Origin: Rhizobium sp. P38BS-XIX
GTDB taxonomy: Bacteria; Pseudomonadota; Alphaproteobacteria; Rhizobiales; Rhizobiaceae
Reading direction: 5' to 3'
Length of the DNA stretch: 64,000 nucleotides
Assembly: GCF_012641435.1 (NCBI RefSeq)
Contig: NZ_JABAIJ010000018.1
Coordinates: 38,297 to 102,296 of the forward strand
Shown in pieces: positions 1-8,037 of the stretch. The number at the start of each line of letters is the position of its first letter. Position 1 is the stretch's first letter. The translations under genes were made by a program, and so were the position numbers. Below the pieces are notes generated by a model that saw only the letters and a list, made by a program, of their open reading frames with translations, made no database searches and had not been told where the DNA came from.

Positions 1-651
1 ATATAGGCGTTGAAGGCTTTCGGCACTTCGGCCACTTCGCCATATTCATGTTCGCGGCTCACGTCGCTTGCGCCGATCTCTTCGTAAAGGCTTGTCGGAT
101 AGGCGCTTGGCTGAACCAGAACGACATCAATTCCAAGCTGCGAGAGTTCGTAGCGGTAGCTGTCGGTCATCGCATCGACGGCGAACTTCGTCGCACCATA
201 AAGACCGAGGAAGGGGATGGTGACCCGGCCAAGGATGGAGCCGATGTTGATTACGAGGCCGGAGCCGTTTCGACGAAGCTGGGGAAGCGCAGCGCGCATC
301 ACCCGCTGAATACCGAGAACGTTGACGTCGAACATCTGGCGGGTCTGCTCCGACGTGACCGCCTCTGAAACGCCCTGGACCATCCGGCCGGCGTTGTTGA
401 TGAGCACATCCAGCTGGCCGCCGGTCTTTTCGAAAAGACGCTTGAAGGCCGCATCCACGCTGGCATCGTCGGTCACATCGAGTTCGATCAGTTCGATGCC
501 CTTTGCCTGCAACTCTGAAGCGACGGCGGCATGCTTGCCGTCAATGCCGCGCATCGTGCCGAAGACGCGATGTCCGGCGGCCTTGAGGGTGAGCGCAGTG
601 TCCTTGCCAAAGCCGCTCGACGTGCCGGTGATGAGAACGATTTTAGACATG
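1..651 (-). CDS. SDR-family NAD(P)-dependent oxidoreductase (3' end beyond window)
   Basis: Short-chain dehydrogenase/reductase with an unknown alcohol or ketone substrate, probably cytoplasmic. Translating the minus strand from the ATG at 651 gives a start MSKIVLITGTSSGFGKD with the nucleotide-binding TGxxxGxG motif. Further on are the structural NNAG motif near residue 87 and the catalytic YGATK (YxxxK) near residue 150. The reading frame stays open to the window edge, so about 217 residues are seen and the C-terminus is missing. It diverges from a TetR regulator, and the 166-bp gap holds two similar 20-bp palindromes. The regulator therefore probably represses this gene. The family is secure; the substrate cannot be read from sequence. 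Confidence 0.88.
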
Positions 652-715
652 ATGTTCTTCTTCTCAGTTGAGCCGGGCGCGGCCGGCGTTGGGGATTATC
701 GATCTCGTTCCTATT

Positions 716-735
716 TATTCAGTGAACGATGAATA
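716..735. promoter_or_regulatory. Candidate TetR operator, copy 1
   Basis: The 20-bp element TATTCAGTGAACGATGAATA is an imperfect palindrome whose arms TATTCA and TGAATA match exactly. A sister element lies at 772-791. Both sit in the gap between the divergent SDR and TetR genes, where a TetR-family repressor normally binds. The assignment to this regulator is inferred from position and the repeat. Confidence 0.6.
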
Positions 736-771
736 ATTCCTAGCGACGTTGATTTTCGCCGTCAACTGATT

Positions 772-791
772 TATTCAATGGTCACTGAATA
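772..791. promoter_or_regulatory. Candidate TetR operator, copy 2
   Basis: The element TATTCAATGGTCACTGAATA is an imperfect palindrome of the same 20-bp length and the same outer arms as the copy at 716-735, with centres 56 bp apart. It lies 26 bp upstream of the TetR start codon, consistent with autorepression. Confidence 0.6.
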
Positions 792-817
792 TTTTTGAAA
801 GCGCTAGGGAGCAGCGG

Positions 818-1423
818 ATGCCAAGAGGCCGTCCAAGACAATTTGATCGGGACAAGGCGCTGCAGGACGCCATGCTGGTGTTCTGGCGCAACGGCTATCA
901 TGCTGCTTCGATGCCAGACCTTTGCGGAGCCATGGGGATCGACGTAAAGAGCCTCTATGCCGCCTTCGGCAACAAGGAAAAGCTCTTTGAGGAGGCCGTC
1001 GGCCTTTACATGAAGGCAACTCAGAATGCCTTGTGGGCACATCTCGCCAAGGGCGATCCGGTGTGCGTGGGGCTCAAGAACATGTTTGCTTCGCTCACGG
1101 AGATCATGACCGACAGCGCCAACCATCCGGTCGGCTGCTGGACGACACTGGCTCTGGTCGACGAGGACATGCCGAGCCTCGTGGTGCGCGCGATCAGAAA
1201 AGCGAGAAGCGACTGGCTCGATGTCATTGGCGCATGCCTGGATGCCGCGAAAGAAACCGGAGAGCTGCCGGCTTCAGCCGATGTCAGAAGCCTGACCCGA
1301 TTTTACGTCGCAACCGTTCAGGGCATCGGCATTCAGGCCCATGACGGAGCCACGAAAGCCGAGCTGGATGGCCTCGCGGCGACTGCCATGTCAGTGTGGC
1401 CTGACGAGATGGCGGCGGCATAG
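818..1423 (+). CDS. TetR/AcrR-family transcriptional regulator
   Basis: A 201-residue DNA-binding repressor, typical length for TetR. The N-terminus (MPRGRPRQFDRDKAL) leads into a TetR helix-turn-helix at about residues 25-50, with the characteristic GYHAASMPDLCGAMGI and SLYAAFGNKEKLF segments. The C-terminal ligand domain is unassigned. The ATG at 818 follows a GGAG about 7 bases upstream. It is divergent from the SDR gene across two matching palindromes, so it likely represses the SDR gene and itself in response to a small molecule. The effector is unknown. Confidence 0.88.
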   Translation: MPRGRPRQFDRDKALQDAMLVFWRNGYHAASMPDLCGAMGIDVKSLYAAFGNKEKLFEEAVGLYMKATQNALWAHLAKGDPVCVGLKNMFASLTEIMTDSANHPVGCWTTLALVDEDMPSLVVRAIRKARSDWLDVIGACLDAAKETGELPASADVRSLTRFYVATVQGIGIQAHDGATKAELDGLAATAMSVWPDEMAAA

Positions 1424-1617
1424 CGCGCGCTGTCGAGCGATCGTGTCGAACCACCCTTCCCGTCAGCCCTCGCGATCGAAGCGTCACCGAGAGCTGGCGG
1501 GGTTACCGACAACTCTTCGACGTTTCGAAATCAAAGTGGCCGCAGTTTCCACTACGCGGAAAATCGAATAGTCTTGCACTTTCGTACAGATGATCGACGG
1601 GAACATTGGGGACGTCC

Positions 1618-1887
1618 ATGCAGCCGATTTGCTACAACCTCACGAAGATCATTTCCATTGGCATCCTGATTGTTTTTCCAGCTGTTTTGTTCACCTCCTG
1701 CTCGACAACCGGCAGGACAGCAGGTCAATCCGGTCCTGTGACCGCAAGCAAATCGGCGGATGCCGCCAAGGAAAAAGCAGCCGAGCGTCGGCGGTGGGAA
1801 GACCGGGTCCAACGGGATAACCAGCTGGATCCAACCGGATCGTCATCGGGTTCCTACGGCTCCTTCGGCCCTCGTTTCACTTGGTGA
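1618..1887 (+). CDS. Small lipoprotein, function unknown
   Basis: An 89-residue protein with a hydrophobic signal segment ending in a lipobox-like stretch (AVLFTSC, Cys at about residue 27), so the mature protein probably starts at a lipidated Cys. The rest is polar, rich in Lys, Arg, Ser and Gly, with a charged EKAAERRRWEDR segment. I start at the ATG at 1618, preceded by GGGGA; an in-frame TTG four codons earlier is possible. It stands alone, so context gives no function. Confidence 0.6.
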   Translation: MQPICYNLTKIISIGILIVFPAVLFTSCSTTGRTAGQSGPVTASKSADAAKEKAAERRRWEDRVQRDNQLDPTGSSSGSYGSFGPRFTW

Positions 1888-2183
1888 GCAGTTTCGCATC
1901 TCGAAGACAGTTGAACGGACGTGAAGTCAGCCTTCAAAGGCCAGACCGCAAAATCGCCGACAGGCTGGCGTCTGATGTATTTTCCCACACTGTCGGTGTT
2001 GCTACCGCATGATTTGAATGCGGCGGGAAGCAAGTTTGGTGCGAATTCAGGATTTTCACCCTCGGCATGCTGAAATTGCAGTCGCGACCGAGCAACCTCG
2101 TTTCCTCCGTTCAGGCAGGAACCGGCTTTTCCCAAGAACGAGAGTCGGATAGGTATTTCAAGACATTGTTGGGAGATGCCCGG
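1888..2183. other. Intergenic region before the first LacI gene
   Basis: No convincing gene is seen. An in-frame extension of the LacI frame from 2067 exists, but its translation does not resemble the family, and the paralogue at 9351 begins at the equivalent of 2184. I treat this stretch as the promoter region of that regulator. Confidence 0.5.
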
Positions 2184-3224
2184 TTGCCAAAACAGATCAA
2201 GACCATGGAAGACTTCTCGGAGTTTGTCGGTCTGTCGCGTCCAACAGTTTCCAAATATTTCAACGATCCGGGTTCCGTCCGCAAGAAGACGCGCGAAGCC
2301 ATCGAGGTCGCGCTGAAGAAATCGGGATTTCGGCCAAATCTTTTCGCGGTCAACCTCAACCGTCGTCGCACCAACATCATCGGGATTATCATCCCGAGTT
2401 CCGTCGACCCGTTCTATATGGCGCTGACCCGACGGATCGAGACCTTGGCAATCGCTGCGGGCCTCTTCCCTCTGGTCCTTTCATCGGACGGACAGGCCGA
2501 TCTGGAAGATCGGGCGATCAGCACGCTCAAATCCATGAATGTTGCCGGAGCCGTCATTGCACCTCTGGGTGTCGAATCTCACACGCAGACCCTGCTTGAT
2601 TACGGGCGCAGCGTGCCTCTCGTTTATGTCGATTCACCGCTCGACGGGACATCCGCTTTCGTCGGCACCGACAATCGCCAGAGCTTCGAACTCATCGTCG
2701 ACTATCTTTGCAGATCAGGAGAGCCACCGACGTATCTCGGCATGCCTGACGTCAACAGAAACGCCAGGGATCGAGAGGACGCTTATGTCAAGGCGATGGA
2801 GCGCTTTGGGATGACGCCCAACGTCCTTCCGCTCACACAGTTTCGCACCTGGGACTTCGAGAAATTCGCGTTCGAGGAGATGACCCGGTTTGTCGGAAGT
2901 GCCGGAAGCATGCCAACCAAGACTATTCTCTGCGCAAACGATCGAGTGGCGTTCGGCGCGATAGCGGCCGCCTATAAGCTCGGCCTGAAAGTTGGCCACG
3001 GCCCGACAGCCGATATCCGGATAGCCGGGCATGATGACCATCCGCTGTCCCGTTACGCCTGCCCGCCGATCACCACCGTCGCCCAGAATGTCGGCGAAAT
3101 CGGCCGCCAAGCCGTCCGAATTCTTCTCCAGATGCTGGGTGAGCCCGATGCGGAGGAGGATGCAACCTTATCGGTCGAGCGATCGCTCTTTTCCGGCGAC
3201 CTGATGCTTCGCGAGTCTGCATAG
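2184..3224 (+). CDS. LacI-family transcriptional regulator (paralogue 1)
   Basis: A 346-residue sugar-responsive repressor: N-terminal LacI HTH (TMEDFSEFVGLSRPTVSKYF, about residues 6-25), then a periplasmic-binding-protein-like effector domain starting near NIIGIIIPSSVDPFY. I choose the TTG start at 2184, behind GGGAG with 8-base spacing, because the paralogue at 9351 also starts with TTG at the same point before TMEDF. It lies just upstream of the sugar transporter operon in the same direction and most likely controls it. The two paralogues are strongly alike throughout (for example AGHDDHPLSRYACPPITTVAQ in both), which suggests an old duplication. Confidence 0.87.
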   Translation: MPKQIKTMEDFSEFVGLSRPTVSKYFNDPGSVRKKTREAIEVALKKSGFRPNLFAVNLNRRRTNIIGIIIPSSVDPFYMALTRRIETLAIAAGLFPLVLSSDGQADLEDRAISTLKSMNVAGAVIAPLGVESHTQTLLDYGRSVPLVYVDSPLDGTSAFVGTDNRQSFELIVDYLCRSGEPPTYLGMPDVNRNARDREDAYVKAMERFGMTPNVLPLTQFRTWDFEKFAFEEMTRFVGSAGSMPTKTILCANDRVAFGAIAAAYKLGLKVGHGPTADIRIAGHDDHPLSRYACPPITTVAQNVGEIGRQAVRILLQMLGEPDAEEDATLSVERSLFSGDLMLRESA

Positions 3225-3599
3225 ACGCGGCATCCAGGGACATTGTCCTGTCGCGGCGGCTGCCGACTTCTTAACCGAGTGCCACAGACCCGAAAGGTCG
3301 AGCATTCCAAACTAATCTAACAGCACACGCCCACATCAGCCGGCTTTACCAGGCGCACCTGGCATCCCGATCCATATGGCCTTTTCATATGACTATCGCC
3401 CGCGACGCCAGCGTGGCGGTGAGCGCCCTTGTTTGTCCGAATAAAAAATACCGCAGGTCATATTTTTATTCTGCACGCGTTATTTTTAAACTTGACGCGC
3501 GATAAGTTTTGTTCGTATCAAGCAGCCATCCGATGGCCGAGGGAGGCCCGACCATTTCGGACCACTACGCTCGAAGGTCTCTTTCAAGGGGAGGATTTT
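3225..3599. promoter_or_regulatory. Regulatory region of the sugar operon
   Basis: No gene is seen. A sigma70-like promoter can be proposed: TTGACG at 3492-3497 and TATCAA at 3516-3521, spacing 18. Upstream lies an inverted repeat with arms GAATAAAAA (from 3439) and TTTTTATTC (to 3471), and a pair of CATATG hexamers (3373-3378 and 3386-3391). Any of these could be a LacI operator or an activator site; none matches a consensus I can name. The binding-protein gene follows a strong GGGGAGG ribosome site. Confidence 0.45.
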
Positions 3600-4493
3600 T
3601 TGACCCTATCGTCGTTCGCAAAGTCATTGCTTGTTTCCGCAAGTATTTCCCTCGCAGCAGTCGCGGCACACGCTGAAGACATCGGCGTTTCGCTGCTGAC
3701 GCAGCAACATCCCTTCTACAACGCGCTCGCCAAGTCCATCACGGACGAAGCAGCCGCCAAGAAGGTTCAGATCGAAATGTCGATCGCAAACCAGGATTTG
3801 AACAAGCAGCTCGCAGACATTGAGGATTTCATCGTCAAGCGCGTCGACGTGATCATCATGTCGCCAGTCGACAGCAAGGGCGCGCTCGCTGCCGTGGCTC
3901 GCGCACAGGCAGCCGGGATCAAGGTCATCACCGTTGACGTTCCGGTCGAAGGCACCAAGGTCGCCTCCTACATCGGAACTGATAACTATGCCGGCGGCGT
4001 AAAGGCTGGCGAGTTGATGGCCGAGCAGCTCGGCGGCAAGGGCAATGTCGCGATCATCGACTATCCGACAGTCCAGTCCGTCGTGAACCGCGTCAATGGC
4101 TTCAAGGACGCGATCGCCAAGCATCCGGACATCAAGATCGTTTCCATCCAGACGGGGATTACCCGTGCGGAAGCGCTCGCCGTTGCGCAGAACATGCTGC
4201 AAGCCAACCCCGATATCAACGGCATCTTCGGCTTCGGTGACGATGCCGCGCTTGCAGCCTCCGTTGCCGTGAAATCGGCCGGGCTTAGCGGCAAGGTCAA
4301 GGTCATCGGCTTCGATGGCATGCCGGAAGCCATCAAGGCGGTCGACTCCGATCCCGACATGGTTGGCGTGATCCAGCAGTTCCCGGACCAGATGGGCAAG
4401 CTCGCAATCGACACCGCGATCAAGATCAAGGCCGGCGAAACCGTGCCGGAGTCCCAGCCGATCGTTCCCGGCGTCTACGTCAAGAAGAACTGA
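3600..4493 (+). CDS. Periplasmic sugar-binding protein of a ribose-type ABC transporter
   Basis: A 297-residue solute-binding protein of the RbsB/Peripla_BP_4 family. The likely TTG start at 3600 sits 5 bases behind GGGGAGG and begins a classic signal peptide that ends AVAAHA before ED. The longer upstream frame from 3429 has no signal-like N-terminus. Family features include the early QQHPFYNALAKSI segment, DVIIMSPVDSKGALAAVARA and the late VIGFDGMPEAI. It feeds the ATPase and permease downstream. A strong RNA hairpin separates it from the ATPase gene, as is common when the binding protein must be made in excess. The genes behind it point to D-tagatose or a related hexose. Confidence 0.9.
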   Translation: MTLSSFAKSLLVSASISLAAVAAHAEDIGVSLLTQQHPFYNALAKSITDEAAAKKVQIEMSIANQDLNKQLADIEDFIVKRVDVIIMSPVDSKGALAAVARAQAAGIKVITVDVPVEGTKVASYIGTDNYAGGVKAGELMAEQLGGKGNVAIIDYPTVQSVVNRVNGFKDAIAKHPDIKIVSIQTGITRAEALAVAQNMLQANPDINGIFGFGDDAALAASVAVKSAGLSGKVKVIGFDGMPEAIKAVDSDPDMVGVIQQFPDQMGKLAIDTAIKIKAGETVPESQPIVPGVYVKKN

Positions 4494-4541
4494 ATACGCC
4501 TCCTCCCGAGACGGCTTTTCAATTGAAAAGGACCGCTCCTC

Positions 4542-4571
4542 CCGGTGGCCTGCTTCAAAGCGGGCCACCGG
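4542..4571. promoter_or_regulatory. Intercistronic hairpin after the binding-protein gene
   Basis: Perfect 9-bp arms CCGGTGGCC (4542-4550) and GGCCACCGG (4563-4571) extend inward through a T-G pair and GCT/AGC to a TCAA loop, giving a stem of about 13 bp. No T-run follows, so it is more likely an mRNA-stabilising or attenuating element than a full terminator. A separate 16-bp palindrome, CTTTTCAATTGAAAAG, lies just upstream at 4515-4530. Confidence 0.6.
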
Positions 4572-4594
4572 AGCCATGCAAAGAAAGGTGAGGC

Positions 4595-6112
4595 ATGGAA
4601 TCCTCCGGCGAAAGCCCAATCCTCGAGATCACTGACGTCACCAAGGTCTTTGGTTCCGTTTCCGCGATCAAGAACATGCAATTGCGTGTCTTGCCCGGCC
4701 GCGTCCATACCATTCTCGGCGAAAACGGCGCAGGCAAGTCGACGCTGATGAAAATCCTTGCAGGGGTTTATCAGCCGACATCGGGCAGCATCCGCCTCGG
4801 CGGCGAGCCCTACGCACCTGCGGATCCGCAGGATGCCGCCAAGGCGGGCTTGACGATCGTCTTTCAGGAACTCAGCCTTTGCAACAATCTGACGGTCGCG
4901 GAAAACATCCTCGCGACGCGCGAACCTGCCCGAGCGGGCTTCATCAACGACAAGGCGCTCGTGCGCGAAGCGGCAAAGCTTGTCGCCGAGCTGAAGCTGC
5001 CGATTTCCGTCACCGATCGGGTCGGCGATCTATCGATTGCACAGCGACAGCTGGTAGAGATCGCGAAGGGACTGAGCATCAAGGCGCGGGTCGTCATCCT
5101 GGATGAGCCGACGTCGTCGCTGAGCGACAGCGAGGCAGACATTCTCTTCGACATCATCGGCCGCCTGAAAGCCCAGGGCGTTGCGGTGATTTACATCTCG
5201 CATCGCATGGAAGAGATCATGCGCCTGAGCGACGATATCACCGTCATGCGCGATGGAAACTACATCACGACCCGCGACAAGAACGACACGACCATCGACC
5301 AGCTGATCGCCCTGATGGTCGGCCGTGACATGAACGAGATCTACCCGCAGCGCGAAGTCCCGGCACCGTCAACGGAGCAGAAACCGGTTCTCACCGTAAA
5401 GGCGTTGTCTCGACCCGGCGAATTCGAGGATATTTCATTCGATGTGCGCGCTGGAGAGATCCTCGGCTTCTTTGGCCTGATTGGTTCGGGTCGTTCCGAG
5501 GTGATGAATACGCTGTTTGGCGTCAGGAACGCCGCTTCGGGATTAATCCAGATTGACGGAAGGGATGTCCGCATCACCTCGCCCGTGGATGCTATCAGCA
5601 GGCGGATCGGCTTTGTCACCGAAAACCGCAAGGAAGAGGGCCTTGTCCTCAGCCATAGCGTCGAGCACAACATATCCATGGTCGCGCTCGACTCGTATGC
5701 CGGACGATTTGGCTTCCTCAGGAGACGGCGGGAGCGTCAGGCTGCTACCACCGAAGTCGGCCGGCTGGCAATCAAGACTGCGTCGCTCGAGACGACGGCC
5801 GGCTCCCTGTCGGGCGGAAATCAGCAGAAGATCGTCTTGGCAAAATGGCTGCTCACCAAGCCGAAGATCCTGATCCTCGATGAGCCGACGCGTGGCGTCG
5901 ATGTCGGGGCGAAATTCGAAATCTACAAAATCATCCGCCAGCTGGCGGCGGAGGGCACCGCAATTCTGCTGGTTTCCTCCGAGCTTCCGGAGGTCATCGG
6001 CATGAGCGATCGCGCCGTTGTCATGAGCGAGGGCCGCATGAAGGCCATCGTGACAAAAGACGACATGACACCGGAAAAGATCATGAGCTTTGCGACGGGA
6101 TTCCTATCATGA
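4595..6112 (+). CDS. Sugar ABC transporter ATP-binding protein (RbsA/MglA type)
   Basis: A 505-residue protein with two fused ABC domains, the usual arrangement and length of the ribose/galactose family. The first domain has Walker A GENGAGKST near residue 42, Q-loop FQELS, a divergent signature and Walker B VVILDEPTSSL. The second domain has the degenerate Walker A typical of the family (GLIGSGRSEVM), signature LSGGNQQKIVLAKW and Walker B ILILDEPTRGVD. It powers uptake through the permease, whose ATG overlaps its stop codon. It follows the binding-protein gene after the intercistronic hairpin. Confidence 0.95.
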   Translation: MESSGESPILEITDVTKVFGSVSAIKNMQLRVLPGRVHTILGENGAGKSTLMKILAGVYQPTSGSIRLGGEPYAPADPQDAAKAGLTIVFQELSLCNNLTVAENILATREPARAGFINDKALVREAAKLVAELKLPISVTDRVGDLSIAQRQLVEIAKGLSIKARVVILDEPTSSLSDSEADILFDIIGRLKAQGVAVIYISHRMEEIMRLSDDITVMRDGNYITTRDKNDTTIDQLIALMVGRDMNEIYPQREVPAPSTEQKPVLTVKALSRPGEFEDISFDVRAGEILGFFGLIGSGRSEVMNTLFGVRNAASGLIQIDGRDVRITSPVDAISRRIGFVTENRKEEGLVLSHSVEHNISMVALDSYAGRFGFLRRRRERQAATTEVGRLAIKTASLETTAGSLSGGNQQKIVLAKWLLTKPKILILDEPTRGVDVGAKFEIYKIIRQLAAEGTAILLVSSELPEVIGMSDRAVVMSEGRMKAIVTKDDMTPEKIMSFATGFLS

Positions 6113-7071
6113 GTGACAAGAGCGCAGCCAATGCTGCCTATATCCGCACCCTGAAGCAGTATGGCGGCATTTTCCTGTCGCTTGTCATCCTTTGCGTGAT
6201 CTTCTCGATCACCAACGCGCGCTTCATGTCGGTCGCCAACTTCCTGAACGTGCTGCAGCAGGTCGCCGTCATCGCCATTGCGGCGTTTGGCATGACCTGG
6301 GTCATCCTTCTCGGAGAAATCGATCTTTCAATCGGATCGATCATCGCAGTCGCCGGAATGGTCGGTGCTCAATGCATCCTCTTCGGATTGGGCTTCGTTC
6401 CGGCCATCCTGCTGACCCTGATCGCCGGCGCGGTGCTTGGATTCATCAATGGCGCCCTGACGGCAAAGCTCATGCTGCCGTCCTTCATCGTGACGGTGGC
6501 GACCATGGGTATCTACCGCGGTCTCGTGAGCCTGCCCACCAACGGTGCCCCGGCAATGATCATGGATCCGAGCTGGACGGCAATCGGCACGCAGAACTTC
6601 ATCGGTATTCCGATCGTGATCTGGGCCGTGATCGTTCTGTTCGTTTTCAACCACATCCTGCTCAGCAAAACCAAGTTTGGTCGCAGGGCTTATCTGACCG
6701 GCGGCAACAAGGAAGCCGCGCTTTACTCCGGGATCAAGGTCGACCGACTGAAGATCACCATCTTCATGATCTCCGGGATCATGTCGGCGATCAGCGGCAT
6801 CCTGCTCTCCTCCCGCCTGTTTTCGGCGCAGACGAATGCCGGAATGAGCTACGAACTCGATGCGATCGCCGCAGCCGTGCTTGGCGGAACGAGCCTCTCG
6901 GGTGGCGTGGGAACGATGGTCGGGACCCTTATCGGCGCGCTGATCATCGGGGTTCTCAACAACGGCATGAACATGCTGTCGGTCCCCTATTTTTATCAGC
7001 TGATCGTCAAAGGCGTCGTCATCCTCGTCGCCGTCTATCTCGACGTCCGGGCGAAAAAAGCCAAGCAATAA
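6109..7071 (+). CDS. Sugar ABC transporter permease (RbsC type)
   Basis: A 320-residue inner-membrane protein with about eight to ten hydrophobic segments, of the BPD_transp_2 (RbsC) family. Diagnostic stretches are the GMTWVILLGEIDLSIGSI segment near residues 62-80, TGGNKEAALYSGI in the coupling loop, and AAVLGGTSLSGGVG. Its ATG overlaps the ATPase stop by four bases, so the two are translationally coupled. One transporter of this type normally uses a homodimer of this permease. Confidence 0.95.
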   Translation: MSDKSAANAAYIRTLKQYGGIFLSLVILCVIFSITNARFMSVANFLNVLQQVAVIAIAAFGMTWVILLGEIDLSIGSIIAVAGMVGAQCILFGLGFVPAILLTLIAGAVLGFINGALTAKLMLPSFIVTVATMGIYRGLVSLPTNGAPAMIMDPSWTAIGTQNFIGIPIVIWAVIVLFVFNHILLSKTKFGRRAYLTGGNKEAALYSGIKVDRLKITIFMISGIMSAISGILLSSRLFSAQTNAGMSYELDAIAAAVLGGTSLSGGVGTMVGTLIGALIIGVLNNGMNMLSVPYFYQLIVKGVVILVAVYLDVRAKKAKQ

Positions 7072-7091
7072 TCCAAGGCAGCGAGCACACC

Positions 7092-8036
7092 ATGTCCAAA
7101 ATTCTGACGATCGGCGAGATACTGGTCGAAATCGTTGCCACGAAGAAAGGCAACGGCTTTCGCGAGGCCGTCCCATTGATCGGCCCCTTCCCTTCCGGCG
7201 CACCCGCGATCTTTATCGATCAGGTCGGCAAGCTCGGTCATGATTGCGCGATCATTTCCCGTGTCGGCGACGATGATTTCGGCTGGGTCAACATTCATCG
7301 CCTCGAAACTGACGGCGTCGACGTTTCCGGTATCGAGATCGTGCCTCAGGGAACGACGGGCAGCGCCTTTGTCCGCTATCGCGAAGACGGCAGTCGGGCC
7401 TTTGTCTTCAACATCCGCAACAGCGCCTGCGGCAGCATCGATCTGTCGGCAAAGACGCATGCGCTCATCGACAGTTGCACGCACCTTCATGTGATGGGCA
7501 GCGCGCTCTATGCTCCGAGTGTTGTCGACAGCATCCTGACTGCCGTATCGCGCATCAAATCTCGCGGCGGTACGGTCTCGTTCGACCCAAATCTTCGCGC
7601 GGAAATCCTGGACAGCCCCGGCATGCGCGAAGCGCTTCAGACGGTACTGGCCGAAACCGACCTCTTCTTGCCCAGCGGGGAGGAACTGTTTCTCTTCACC
7701 GAGGCAAAAACCGAGGACGCCGCCGTAGCGGAGCTTCTCGGTCGCGGTATCAAGACCATCGTTGTCAAACGGGGTGCTTCCGGCGCGAGTTATTTCGACG
7801 AAGCGCAGCGACTGGACCAGGCCGGTTACGTCGTGTCGGAGATCGACCCGACGGGCGCCGGCGACTGCTTCGGCGCGACCTTTGTGACCTTCTGGCTGCG
7901 CGGCGCCGATCCGGCCGACGCTTTGAAATACGCCTGTGCGTCGGGCGCGAGAGCCGTAACCCGCGAAGGTCCGATGGAAGGAGCCTCTACGGAAGTCGAG
8001 CTCAAGGATCTTATTCAAGCCCAGGCGGAGAAGTAA
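7092..8036 (+). CDS. PfkB/ribokinase-family sugar kinase, probable D-tagatose kinase
   Basis: A 314-residue kinase expected to phosphorylate the imported sugar at the 6-position with ATP. The C-terminal PfkB signature is clear: DPTGAGDCFGATF (catalytic Asp in GAGD), preceded by IVVKRGASGASYF. The early VGDDDFGW is the usual ribokinase-family segment. The start is the ATG at 7092, 20 bases after the permease; a much longer open frame upstream is only the permease read out of frame. Published work on Agrobacterium galactitol and altritol catabolism pairs a kinase of this family with a GatZ-like enzyme to make D-tagatose 6-phosphate. The substrate assignment here rests on that analogy. Confidence 0.85.
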   Translation: MSKILTIGEILVEIVATKKGNGFREAVPLIGPFPSGAPAIFIDQVGKLGHDCAIISRVGDDDFGWVNIHRLETDGVDVSGIEIVPQGTTGSAFVRYREDGSRAFVFNIRNSACGSIDLSAKTHALIDSCTHLHVMGSALYAPSVVDSILTAVSRIKSRGGTVSFDPNLRAEILDSPGMREALQTVLAETDLFLPSGEELFLFTEAKTEDAAVAELLGRGIKTIVVKRGASGASYFDEAQRLDQAGYVVSEIDPTGAGDCFGATFVTFWLRGADPADALKYACASGARAVTREGPMEGASTEVELKDLIQAQAEK

Positions 8037-8037
8037 C

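Noticed and set aside
3624..4619. Long minus-strand frame (331 residues) opposite the sugar-binding protein
   Set aside because: It is a shadow of a clear RbsB-like gene; the composition is atypical and no motif is present.
6192..7091. Very long open frame that extends the sugar kinase 5' into the permease gene
   Set aside because: Its translation is His/Arg/Asp-rich and resembles nothing, while the permease frame over the same bases matches RbsC well. The kinase starts at 7092.
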